Notes under the pieces: generated by a model | What the model was told of the DNA's origin: nothing | Seen by the model: the letters and a program-made list of their open reading frames with translations, nothing else | The model's database searches: none | DNA from: Homalodisca vitripennis | Lineage: Eukaryota; Arthropoda; Insecta; Hemiptera; Cicadellidae | DNA length: 64,000 nt | Reading direction: 5' to 3' | Assembly: GCF_021130785.1 (NCBI RefSeq) | Contig: NC_060207.1 | Location: 7,282,501-7,346,500 of the forward strand | Part shown: positions 47,520-58,828 of the stretch, one piece after another | How positions within the stretch are numbered: the first letter of the stretch is position 1 | Layout: every line of letters starts with the position of its first letter | Translations under genes and position numbers: made by a program

Positions 47520-48420
47520 ATCAAAGTTAAATAATGGCTTCCTTACAGTGTTTCAACCGAAATATTGGCTACAGGTACCTGCCTGCAGCACATTTAAAAG
47601 ATTCTAAAATAATCGGCAGTTTGAAGCCCAAACAAAGACCCAGGCGTTATTGAGAGCTAAGGCCCATAGCCTGTGAGTGTGTGTTATAAGCTGGGAGAGG
47701 TTGATCTATAATAGAATATTTCCCATTCGCAATGCCAGATTTCTATAGATCAAGGCTGGCTTTAGACTGTCGTAACTGCGGTGACCAGGTGCTTGCGCTA
47801 ACAATTTATTGAGAATGGTTTTGAAAGGAGAGCAAAAAACCTCTACAGCCTTGTTTTAGACCATACTGCAGCTTAAGACACTGTCGGTGAAAAGGCCTTT
47901 TAGTAAAGCTCTTTAATCTAATTCCTTGCCCTTTCCTTCTGCGGCTTCTTAATTCAATGATTAGCGGACAGGCTTTTAAAAAGTATGCCTTGGCCGTGAG
48001 GGAAAGTTCTTTCAGCAACTTAAAACGGCTTCCACAGGCTCTGCACTTGCTCACTTTGTGTTTCAACGTGTACTCTGCCGAAAATCCAACAACGTTATCC
48101 AGAAAGTTTATTTATGCGGATGTTATTGCCTTAGCCTACCATACATAATGGACATAAAGAATTAGAACAGGCACTCACTGATTGATCTTTCAGTCCTCGC
48201 AGATTATTTAAGGAGCATGAAGTAAATCCAAATCCTAATAAACTGAAAGTATCATGTTTCCACCTTTAAATACAGGATGGCGAACTACAAAGTTAAATAT
48301 AACTCTTGATGGTGTCATATGCAAGAAAGAACCTAAATTGCCAGAATACATCATAAGAAAAACAGCATAATTCTCACTTCTGTATGATGCAGCAGAAATA
48401 AAGCCACTTAGAGGTAAATA
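47520..48420 (+). pseudogene. Non-LTR reverse-transcriptase catalytic segment, plus strand (inverted 5' part of the same insertion)
   Basis: Plus-strand fragments in successive frames give GSLKPKQRPRR then ELRPIA (the usual ...YRPISL block), ERLIYNRIFP, a DHTAA.DTV block near 47860-47885 (normally the AAYDTVW motif), LIPCPFLLRLLNSMISGQAF, KRLPQ...LCFNVY and FIYADVIALAY near 48110-48135. In the last, the second Asp of the catalytic YADD has become Val. Then NITLDGVICKKEPKLPEYI ends near 48350. It stops just where the minus-strand neighbour begins in element order, so both belong to one insertion. Confidence 0.82.
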
Positions 48421-49858
48421 CTACCACTTTAAGCTTCAAACAACCAAAGTTATTGCACCTGAAGCTATCGTAGGTTTGACCTCTGAAATCTGAAGTCTAC
48501 ACCTACCTGAAAAGGTCCAAACAGATAGAAAAGCACGTACACTTTCAACAATTGGTGAAAGTAATAGTTATTTTGTTGCGGATGTATTATTCCTTGAACT
48601 AAATCACCCAAAAGAGTCAATGGAATAATGGGTCAAACTAATTGAACTCATCGTGATGCTTCGAACCCAATCATTCATAGACAGTCGGCGAAAAATCTTT
48701 CCAAACTGTAAACTTACTTGCATGGCTATACGAACGGTTGGTGATTGTCTGAGTTAACGACCAGCGCATTCAGTGTGAGGTGTTAAGCTAATGGTAAAAC
48801 CTTCCTGATTACATATGTCCACTTCTAGTCACAGAGTATGACAGATGATGAGATCAAACCGATCATCTGTGTGAAGCCTTCTCTTCTAGAAGTAGGTCAA
48901 TTTACTATTGAGTGTACTAAGTTAATAAAGATATCCAAGCACGTGGGAGTATACCGATATCTACTACAAATGTTAGACATAGTTCAAACCTGTTAGTGGG
49001 AGTGGGTATCTACTCAACATAGTTCATATAATTCTAACTCCATTCATCTTCCATTTTGAGCTTCGAAACAACCGAAGTTATTCTATCCGAAGCTGTCGTA
49101 GGTTTTCCAACAGGATTCAAATGCAATAATGGGTCATAACTTGATACCCTATAAGATATGAAAGCTACAAACATTTTGAAAACGAAAACCCAAATTGGAA
49201 GATAGATACTAAACGAAAAGTTCCAATTCAGGTCACACTATAATCTTAAAACGATTCTCGCCACAAGAGTACTTTATTAACTACCGGTGAGACTCTGGTA
49301 GATGAGAACGAACCAGGAAGTAGAGGAAGTGGTGTGACAATAACCTTCAGTCCTCAGTGTCTGCGCAGCAGACCAGACGGTTTGAGAACGGTGTGCGTGT
49401 GCGGTAGCCTACCGTAAACTATGTATCGTCTATGTCTTATTTAGTGTTTCTTTGTGTTTTATTGTATTTTGTGCTCACTTATCTTTTACGTCCATTAACT
49501 TTTGAGTTTTATACCCCTGTGGATGGGACTTTGGCCCTGAAAAAGAACCACATGTTTGTCTAAAGTTGCAGTTTCGTGGCTATTACATTCTTGGATATAT
49601 AAATGTAGCTCTGGTAGGGCTGAAAGTTCTGGTAGTTAGCTCAACGGGATTTGCTTCAATATACCATTTCCATATTTGTATTGTACTATATCAACTGTTC
49701 AAGATTGTTAACGTCAGATTCAACAACGTTGTCCCTGTTAACAGTTGGGTGAAACTTACTCTCCGTATTTATTGAAACAATCATACTTATATCATGGAAG
49801 ATGTTGTTCTGTACATATCTCAATATTATCTACTCTCAGAATCAGCGTTATGTTTTTA
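48421..49858. other. Non-coding stretch with one internal duplicated block
   Basis: A block at about 48430-48485 (CTTTAAGCTTCAAACAACC, then AAAGTTATTGCACCTGAAGC) recurs in diverged form at about 49055-49110 (TTGAGCTTCGAAACAACCG, then AAGTTATTCTATCCGAAGC), suggesting old local duplication or two copies of a retroelement fragment. A GC-richer patch at 49280-49410 is unidentified. No gene was seen. Confidence 0.5.
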
Positions 49859-49860
49859 TA

Positions 49861-49978
49861 GTGCAGTCATTGAAGCATTATTGCTCCGAATTTTTTTACT
49901 GTGAACCGAATTGCATAAAATTTTGGAATTAGGTTCATCTTACCCTTAACTTCAAAAGTGAAAATGATTTGAACTACC
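49861..49978 (+). repeat. Left terminal inverted repeat of the 2-kb element
   Basis: It matches 51755-51878 inverted. Inside it sits CACCCTGGGGGTGG with GCCACCCCTTCTCGGGGGTG, a set of GGGGTG/CACCCC repeats that could fold locally. The right end has the related AAGGGGTTGTTTACACCCCT at the same relative place. Confidence 0.88.
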
Positions 49979-51086
49979 ACCCTGGGGGTGGTTGCCACCC
50001 CTTCTCGGGGGTGAATTTGTTTTTTTCAAAATAACCTCGGACATCGATAGAAGGCCTAATTTTAAGCAAAAAATCATATAAAGTTTTTTTGAAAAATCTA
50101 ATACTTTTCAAGTTATTGGCAATTGGAAATTCGCAATTTTTTCACGTTTTTCATCGGTTTTTTGCAAATATCTCCAAAAACATACGTTTTATCGAAAATT
50201 TTATAAAAACAAAATTGTAGCAGGTACAAAAATGAACAATTTAGTTTTTTATAAAGTATTCTAAGTGTAATATTAAGCTAGATATTAAAGATCAAAGCAG
50301 TTTTTTATTTTGTCTGAAATTTAATCGATGTGGTCAATGCCATCTAGCGGCAAGCACATGCATTTTAGGAATTCTAAATAAAAAAGGGTTTTGTAGTGCT
50401 TGAAATAAGCTTTAAAATGAGCACTATTAAAAGTCTTTTTCACGTAAAATAAGTGAGCTGTATTGCAAATAAGAAGAGCATCTAATGTTTTTTTCTTTTA
50501 AATCAATGGGTTTTATAAGTGCCCACCAAAAATTACAATTTATCGTATTCCGCCTAGAACTAACTTTATTATGAAGGGTTTGATAGATTGTATCAGTTTG
50601 GCTGCTTCAAGACACATATTTTTCAAAAAAAGTCACGATTAAAAAAAATTTCAAATTTTAAAAATCACCTTTTTTCATAATATCTAAAAAATTTCAACAG
50701 ATACGTATAAAAGTGTAGGGATACAAAATTTAGGTATTTTAGTGACAAACAATTTAGTTTTTTTTTGTTTTTTCTGTCAAACAAAAATTGACGGATATAT
50801 GATTGTTTAGAGAGCGCGTGGCAGCGCAATCACAGCCTCTCTTACGCTCTTTAACCCTTCACCGTTTTAGAAAAAGGTTTTTTACTATATATTGCAATAA
50901 AGGATGTTGTAGCTCTCTTAATTACCTTTACAGTCGTTTTTATAAATTGTGATAGCATGGAAATTGAAGGAGTTATGGTCCAAAAACTTTCATATTTTTT
51001 TCTACTTAGTAACTGAAAATTTCGGAGTGTGAATATTTGGAGCAATGTGAAAGTACGCAGTATAATAGAGACCCAAAACTATTTTA

Positions 51087-51091
<5 letters not shown>

Positions 51092-51131
<40 letters not shown>
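51092..51131. repeat. (AT)n microsatellite inside the 2-kb element
   Basis: An AT-dinucleotide run of about 40 bases. I found no SINE head next to it. Confidence 0.9.
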
Positions 51132-51135
<4 letters not shown>

Positions 51136-51754
51136 ATATGGCTCATATATTTTGGAAACTTAGGCATGAATACATACCAACGTTCTTATATGTATATATA
51201 ACACATTTGAGTGAATTTTATATAATTTGTAAATATTTTATTCAATAAATGGCAATTTTTTACTCTAAATAAAATTATTTTTAAATATTTAATCATATAT
51301 ATTTACTGTTTTAATTTAGGGGTAGTTTTAAGGGTAGAAAAGCTTAAGAATATGATAATAATTTTCGAGAGTGTGGAATAAAATTTAAATCCTTTTCATT
51401 TTATAAAAAAAATTTTAACAATTTGTTATCAAGGGGGTAGTTTTCAAGGGTTGAAAGGGGGTTAAAAAATTTGATAATTATTATAGAGAATATAAAATAT
51501 TACTTACTCTATACTTACATCTTTTTATGTCATACCAAAGTATTTTTTTGTGATTTTTTTCAATTTAGGGGTTGTTTGAAAGGGTTGTAAGATTTTCAAG
51601 GGGTTGAAAATGATTTTAATATGAGGTAATTGTGTTAGAAAACACTTTTACAATTTCACCACTTACTATTAGACATGTTTTCTAGCGATAAAATTGTTCA
51701 ATGTCAATTTTTCTATTAAGGGGTTGTTTACACCCCTTAAAAATAATAGGCGGA

Positions 51755-51878
51755 GTTCAGATCATTTTCACTTTTGAAGTTAAGGGTAAGATGAGCCTAA
51801 TTCCAAAATTTTATGCAAATCGGTTCACAGTAAAAAAAATTCGGAGGTAAGACCTATTTTTCGCTTCAATGACTGCAC
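51755..51878 (-). repeat. Right terminal inverted repeat of the 2-kb element
   Basis: This is the inverted partner of the left end. It differs by a handful of substitutions and a short tract near the tip (GCGAAAAATAGGTC against GCATTATT in the same sense). Confidence 0.88.
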
Positions 51879-52531
51879 TATTAACAGCATTTAAAATGAA
51901 GCTACTTCCTGGTGCTAAAGAATTCCTTCAAATCGTAATACTTCTGAGTAAGATTCAGAAATCCCGAGATTGTAAAGAACGTCAGCAATATGTTCTTACA
52001 TAAGACCACGCTAAGTATGAACATCCAGCTCTATGTTTATTGGACATAATAATCCTCTACGGAAGATTCCTTGCATAACGATCAGGGCCCTTTCTGATAA
52101 CAGCTTCGATAACAGCACATATGTAGTAAATATCCGGAATTTTATTTCTAAATACTCACTTCAGTGAGGTAATTTAAGATTCTATATTTTTTGCGATTTA
52201 GCATCATTTCTTATTAATGTGATGCAGCTTCTGTTAAGTGAATTTTTTTGCAAGTGAAAGAATTTCATTAGCTTTTTCTACCACGTAATTACACAGTATC
52301 TCTACCTTTATTTTTCCGATTGGCATAAGTTCTTTCTGTATTGTTCAATAGGCCTTTCTCTTGATGTACAAACTATCGTAGGTACAGGTTCCTTGAAGAT
52401 ATTCCTCCGATTTAAGTAATATCTCCGATAATAAATTACTCACCGTCGTGCTCTTCAGTGTTTACAGGTACAAAGTAATGGTTGATGTTATTCTTCACTC
52501 ACGAGGACTACTTTTCTCATGATATAGTTGG
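51879..52531. other. AT-rich spacer
   Basis: No gene, array or RNA was recognised between the 2-kb element and the 109-bp array. Confidence 0.6.
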
Positions 52532-53737
52532 CACTGTACAATGTGTGGTAGACACAATCAGCAGCAACCGGGTCGCTACAGTACGAGTAATATTATAACC
52601 GACCCGTTACTACGTGTGATTACTCATCTCCGACTGTGTTCACTGTACAATGTGTGGTAGACACAATCAGCAGCAACCGGATCGCTACAGTACGAGTAAT
52701 ATTATAACCGACCCGTTACTACGTGTGATGACTCATCTCCGACTGTGTTCACTGCACAATGTGTGGTAGACACAATCAGCAGCAACAGGATCGCTGCAGT
52801 ACGAGTAATATTATAACCGACCCGTTACTACGTGTGATGACTTATCTCCGACTGTGTTCACTGTACAATGTGTGGTAGACACAATCAGCAGCAACCGGAT
52901 CGCTACAGTACGAGTAATATTATAACCGACCCGTTACTACGTGTGATTACTCATCTCCGACTGTGTTCACTGTGCAATGTGTGGTAGACACAATCAGCAG
53001 CAACCGGATCACTACAGTACGAGTAATATTATAACTGACCCGTTACTACGTGTGATTACTCATCTCCGACTGTGTTCACTGTACAATGTGTGGTAGACAC
53101 AATCAGCAGCAACCGGATCGCTACAGTACGAGTAATATTATAACCGACCCGTTACTACGTGTGATTACTCATCTCCGACTGTGTTCACTGTACAATGTGT
53201 GGTAGACACAATCAGCAGCAACCGGATCGCTACAGTACGAGTAATATTATATCCGGCCCGTTACTACGTGTGATGACTCATCTCCGACTGTGTTCACTGT
53301 ACAATGTGTGGTAGACACAATCAGCAGCAACCGGATCGCTGCAGTACGAGTAATATTATAACCGACCCGTTACTACGTGTGATGACTCATCTCCGACTGT
53401 GTTCACTGCACAATGTGTGGTAGACACAATCAGCAGCAACCGGATCGCTGCAGTACGAGTAATATTATAACCGACCCGTTACTACGTGTGATGACTCATC
53501 TCCGACTGTGTTCACTGTACAATGTGTGGTAGACACAATCAGCAGCAACCGGGTCGCTACAGTACGAGTAATATTATAACCGACCCGTTACTACGTGTGA
53601 TTACTCATCTCCGACTGTGTTCACTGTACAATGTGTGGTAGACACAATCAGCAGCAATCGGATCGCTACAGTACGAGTAATATTATAACCGACCCGTTAC
53701 TACGTGTGATTACTTATCTCCGACTGTGTTCGCTGTT
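52532..53737. repeat. 109-bp tandem array, 11 units
   Basis: The marker CAATGTGTGGTAGACACAAT recurs every 109 bp from 52539 to 53629. Units share CAGCAGCAACCGGATCGCT, ACAGTACGAGTAATATTATA, ACCGACCCGTTACTACGTGT and TCATCTCCGACTGTGTTCAC. Period length is constant over all eleven units with only point variants, making this the most regular array in the window. It has no open frames, because each unit has stops in every phase. Confidence 0.98.
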
Positions 53738-56051
53738 CGCTACATTCCTTACTATCACATTTTCTGTTTTTCTCTTTATGTTTAAGAAAATCCTATAATG
53801 GTATGCAAAAATAACCAACGAGTAACAATTGTAAACTGAACCTTCACTTTTCAATTTACCTTAGCATATCTCCTCCGCCTTCATTTTATAATTTAAATGT
53901 CCTGTTGTCTATAAATGTGTTTCTACACTTACCACTAACAACTGCTCCAACATCTGCAATAACGGCTACAACTATATTTGTTCTTATTTTTCCTTTTGCA
54001 AACTGTTACCGCGTCTTTATCAATCTTCAATTTCGGTTTACAAATTCTACACAAAAATGAGTACCAATTTTACATGTACCTAACTCATTGAAAACGAATT
54101 TAATATGCAAATCAGTGTTAATAATGAATTTATTACTGAAAGATATTTACGTCACATTTCGAGGTCGCCATTTTCAAATCCAATTGTTTAGGTGTTTCCA
54201 TTATCCGATTTCGTCTGATTTTGGATATATTATTCGGTGATGATTTCAAATGTAAATGCACTTGAAATACCTTCTATTGCTATTTCCTCCAAGTTTAAGG
54301 AGTATGTTCTTAGTTTGCCAAGTTTACTTCCAATTTCGACCTGCACCAAACTAGCGAAGCTGACAATCAATTTCTCTTTTAGGAAACATTTCTTTATCAA
54401 TCTCAAGAAAGACCGTGTTGTGTACATATACAGTTTAAACACACCACTAGCTCGCGATTTCAAAAACGTTTATATAACTTATATCGGTATATATCACGCT
54501 TTAGAAATTTTACTTATAATTTGCAACGACAAATTTTCATTGACGAATTTAACAGTCACATATAACAATTGAACTGTTTAAAATAATGTTCATATTAATA
54601 CTGTACAAACATTAAATGTTCGTTTTAAAAATCACAGTTTGCCTAAAACATAACAGTATTACAACAGGAGAGTATGTTACCTGATGCTGTGAATCACTGG
54701 TTGTGCATGAATTATTATATTACCCCAGAGCTCTTCAAATATTGTGTATTCGACCCGAACAAAACTACTCTCTCAGGGACAAATTTCAATGTATTTGGTT
54801 AATGCCTTCATTAAAATTATTGCAATATGTATTACAGTTGAATAATATCTAAGTCGGTCGATAATGTAAAAACATGAGTTACCATAACATTGTTTTTGTT
54901 GTTTTCTTAGTGAAATGGGATATATCCTGTGTTAAATAACATTCCCGTCTCAACATTAACACAATGTTTACTTTGATTTTTCAATTTAGAGTTTCATATA
55001 GTAATTAAAATATAAAGTAATAAACACGTTGAAGAAAGCTTAACATTCAAACATCATTATGTAAAAATACTTTGATTACCTATTTTTAACATATATCTAT
55101 TTAATCAAACACTTTCATACGTTTATTTTCTAAATTTAGCTGGTTTTGACTTTGAGTTTTACTCCATAAGAAAAATGCTAAACCTCATTCACTTTTATAC
55201 CCTATTTTGGTCACAGCGCTATCGCAACTGTCTCATTTTGAAGATATAATTAATTAATTAACCAAGCAACAAAATGCTTCTTATATTTGTGTAAAGTGTA
55301 TACTTTCTTAATGATAAAACTATGAAGTAAAAAGATTTGAAATTTTTTCTGGATAAGCTATAAATATGTAAAAACTAAAAAGCGTTTGATGCTTGTTTAT
55401 TATATCTTAAAAATAATACACCACCCACAAATTCTACCACTAAAAATAAGGTCGTAAAAATGCATGAGGTTTAATATTTTTGGTATGGGGCTACAACCAA
55501 GGTAGTTTCCAATGCAGCCAGCTCTTATACTGTTTATTGGTTTTAAAATGTGTCCCTTCTAAAATTCGTGTTGTTTCAGTATTCTTTTGATCACTGTAAA
55601 ATCCTAACTAGTACAGATCAGACAGATGAATTAATTAACCTTTAATTAGCTACGTTGTGTTTCAGTATTCAGTATTAAATTAATCTCATACTTGCTTACA
55701 GGCCTTTTATTCGAGATCGGAATCTCAACGCTTTGATTTTTTTGGCCCTTCTAAATGTTTTAATAAGTATAAATATTAATACATCTTTGTAATCGTTTCA
55801 TTACAATACTAACAACTATTTAATTGTTCAAGGAGCTGTTCCAATAATACTCTCTATGATAATAGTCTACGGTTTCAATACATGAGCCACAACAATCACG
55901 TTTTAACTGTAAATGCTCTAATCAGCTTATTAAAACATATTGTTAGATTGTGGTCTTTATCAATTTGAAGGATTCACGTTTCTTTAGATTAAAACATAAT
56001 AAAATAAAAATGTTTACGATCTAAATATATAACAACTTTGTCACTTACATT
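53738..56051. other. Long AT-rich non-coding stretch
   Basis: A 111-codon plus-strand frame (54237-54572) and a 77-codon minus-strand frame (54230-54463) overlap each other. Neither shows a domain I recognise. No array or RNA is present. Confidence 0.5.
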
Positions 56052-56180
56052 AATGAAAATATGAATTTGTAAATTTTAACTCTAGTGCGGCTGTTTAAAA
56101 TTTGTAATCAAACAGGGTGGGGATATTAAATATAGCTTGCTGTTGAAACTATTTAGTAGCAAGACTTTTCATTTTAAATC

Positions 56181-56229
<49 letters not shown>

Positions 56230-56362
56230 ATTTCGATTTCAAAAGTCCCGCTGCTAAATAGTTTCAATTACAAGCTGTATTTAATATCCCCTCCGCGGCG
56301 GTTTGATTACAAATTTTAAACAGCCCGCACTAGAGTTAAAATTTACAAATTCATATTTTCAT
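56052..56362. mobile_element. Fold-back element: 135-bp inverted arms around (AT)n
   Basis: The left arm (56052-56185) and right arm (56227-56362) are inverted copies. Shared landmarks are ATGAAAATATGAATTTGTAA, ATTTTAACTCTAGTGCGG, CTGTTTAAAATTTGTAATCA and GAAACTATTTAG. The core is a pure (AT)n of about 40 bases that can itself fold. The arms differ at a modest number of sites, such as GGGTGGGG against GCCGCGGAGGGG. It could be a MITE or a palindrome created by fold-back at the AT tract. No target duplication was identified. Confidence 0.88.
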
Positions 56363-57616
56363 GACTGACCGATTCAAGAATTCCATTTTTTACTATGTTT
56401 AAGAGCAAAAATTATGTTACATTCATTAACAATCCGATGTAAAGAAAGTTGTTCATATTTTTATTTTATACTTAATTTAGGTATAATATTAAATGTATGA
56501 AATTACTCAAGTACAACGTTATCTATTACATAGTTATACGAAAGATTCCTTAATATTTCATTAGGGATACACCACTCTCTACAGGACAAGTTTCTTGTGT
56601 TTTTTGTATTTTCAAAAAGTTGTATTGCTTGAAGAGACATTTTATTCTGAGTGTGTACTTACAATTGTTTGCCAGTTTTAAAACCGTTTCATACCATGTT
56701 TTATATAAATGCAAAACTCTATATTCGTCCATACAGATAAATTTTAGACTATTTTTATATATCCTGTTATTTTCACATATAATTTGTTATCATGATATTG
56801 GAATAAGGAAATACACAGTGCTTCTATTTTGTATATAAAGTACTGTACAAAAGTTGAGATTCTGAGTAGATTTTCTTGATATAAAACTTAAGATTTGTGT
56901 TTGTTCTGAACACAATATCCCCATAATTACTAGCGTATATCATTGTTTAAAAAAACAGTTATATATATTCAGCAATATTTCATAATATCTATATTATGAA
57001 ACTATTATATAACTCCTTAAACTATTTACTGTATGATAACATTATTCATACAAAAGCTATACTCCATGTGTTGAATAGCACGGAGTATAATCACTGTCAC
57101 TGGAGTATGTCTGTAACCACTGTTCCCAGCTGAACTTCCTCGCAGAACACGATGAAATCAGCGTGACTTCAGTTCTAATGAACTGCGTACACACTTGAAT
57201 GGCTGCCTCAGACATCGTGACGCAGGGTTAGCAGATAACTTCGTAGCACTTGGCAAGCTTTGATTAATTATTTCCACTAAGAATATTACACGAGGGTCGC
57301 TGTTAACACCAAACTTCAAAGCTGTGAATTAGGTATTCCTTCTCGCACTTAGGCCTTAATCCACTGATGATGAACCTTCTGCAACAGAATTTCAAAAATA
57401 ATTAATAATGAGATCTCCAAAGAGCCATACAATCCATTTGCTGTTACGGTAACAGAGGCTGCTTGATTTTACCTCCTCTTATTTCTATGTAAAGTATAGT
57501 TTTCTGCTTTATCAGCGACTTTCAGTGGGGAAAATGAGGTTATGTGTTACAATTAGGCCTATACACACATCTGAGGAAATATATATACCTCGTATTCAAG
57601 AACACCTTTTGAGTTA

Positions 57617-57617
<1 letters not shown>
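56363..57617. other. AT-rich DNA, no gene seen
   Basis: Short overlapping frames of 60-72 codons on both strands near 56550-56838 have no domain. A slightly GC-richer patch at about 57100-57260 is unidentified. Confidence 0.55.
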
Positions 57618-57670
<53 letters not shown>

Positions 57671-57825
57671 TACATGTATGTATATTGTTTGCCATATACA
57701 TAAAATAAATATAAATTACAATAAGCTGATTTAATTGCAATAGTCACTTTTTTTAATAACCTACTTGCTCAGCTGAGATTCGAACACCGATCTCTCACTG
57801 GATAGTTGAGTATGCTACAACTTAA
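57618..57825 (-). mobile_element. tRNA-headed SINE, 5'-truncated, with an (AT)n tail
   Basis: On the minus strand it reads GTAGCATACTC, CCAGTGAGAGATCGGTG, the B box GTTCGAATCTC and CTGAGCAAGTA (57762-57820). These are the same blocks, in the same order, as the SINE head at 25.5 kb (GTAGCACATTC, GTGAGAGATCCGGG, GAGCAAGTAC). The A-box side is missing. A body of about 95 bases follows and ends in (AT)n at 57622-57666. This second copy supports reading the 25.5-kb sequence as a SINE family. Confidence 0.7.
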
Positions 57826-58499
57826 AAAAAATATACAAGTTTACTTATGTGATGATTTTATAATTGCCTAACATGGATCTAAATGCTTTTTCCAAAACTT
57901 GTGTAAAACATCACAAGTGTCTTAAAATGTGTTATGAACAATCCTTTCTGAACTACATTGGATAACTTTATTAAGTTATGGATCGTTTTAGTGAGTAAGA
58001 TTTGAAGAGATTCTTTCAAATTAGTTTAATTTTGAGCAATTATTTTAGTTAATTTAACTTTTTTAAATTTACTTTTAAAACATTTTATCTCAAATAATTT
58101 TGTGAATATTTAAACTCAAAATTGTAGACAATATTTGGTAGAACATGTGAGCACATCTATTTTAAAATTCTTATCAGCTTTTATTCAAGTAAAATTTTAA
58201 CACTCTTAAGATTGTAACACCTCATATCTCAGTGCAACATAAATTGGAAGTTGGTTTGGCTAATGAGGAATTTGTAGGCTTTAGGACTAAGCTTCTATTT
58301 CACCAGTCTTTCTGATCCGAGAAACTAACAACTTTTAAAGGGTTGACGGTAGACCTTTTTTAGCTGTTATTGCTTTTATTTACGTTTGACTATTATTCCA
58401 AAATTATTTTAATTCTTTAACTATTAAACTTATAACATGTTTGAACTGCCTCCAATTTTTATAGACTACAACTGTTGACTCCCGTGAGTTCACTCCCCC
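57826..58499. other. AT-rich DNA, no gene seen
   Basis: The sequence is AT-rich with dense stops and grades into a GC-richer region near 58470. Confidence 0.6.
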
Positions 58500-58828
58500 T
58501 CATTTCCTCCCCAGCGACTACATTATTCAGGGCGTAATAAATATTAACTGCGCATTGTGGATAATAAATTGGCCGGAGTCAAATATCCGGCTGGCGGGCT
58601 GGACAACCCTCAGTTCCGGACAGAGAGTGTTACATCCCCCAGTGACCCGTAATTGGCCGTAGAGAGTCCGCAGAGATACGTCCACTTAGAGACGAGGCCG
58701 GGTCACCGACCCCGGAGAGCCTGACCCTACTCTCACACGCGCATTCACAGCCCTTCTATAGTACTAGCAATTAGGGATTACGGCTGAAGGGCCAGGTAGG
58801 CACCTCGCTCGCACACACTATAATAATC
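58500..58828. other. GC-rich island with two hairpins, possible conserved non-coding or promoter element
   Basis: This is an abruptly GC- and CpG-rich patch. It holds a hairpin with arms GCCGGA and TCCGGC (58571-58593 region), and a second with arms CCGGGTC and GACCCCGG (58699-58717 region). Between and around them lie TAATAAATATTAAC and GGATAATAAATTGGCC, AT-rich cores of homeodomain-site type. There is no useful open frame. It ends abruptly where a retroelement remnant begins. Structure and composition resemble the 7.56-7.79 kb island. Function is inference. Confidence 0.4.

Larger units (their letters stand above)
49861..51878. mobile_element. 2.0-kb non-coding DNA element with about 120-bp terminal inverted repeats
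   Basis: It starts GTGCAGTCATTGAAGC and ends GCTTCAATGACTGCAC, with TA directly outside both ends (TTATA left, TATTA right), so a TA or TTA target duplication is likely. The outer 118-125 bp of each end are near-perfect inverted copies, sharing TTTACTGTGAACCGA, GCATAAAATTTTGGAATTAG and CTTAACTTCAAAAGTGAAAA. The interior is AT-rich with A and T runs and an (AT)n at 51092-51131. It has no open frame worth calling: the longest, 64 codons on the minus strand, has no motif. It looks like a non-autonomous cut-and-paste element. I cannot name its superfamily. Confidence 0.85.

Noticed and set aside
54230..54572. 111-codon plus-strand frame overlapping a 77-codon minus-strand frame
   Set aside because: No domain, no codon pattern that sets it apart from the surroundings, and opposite-strand overlap.
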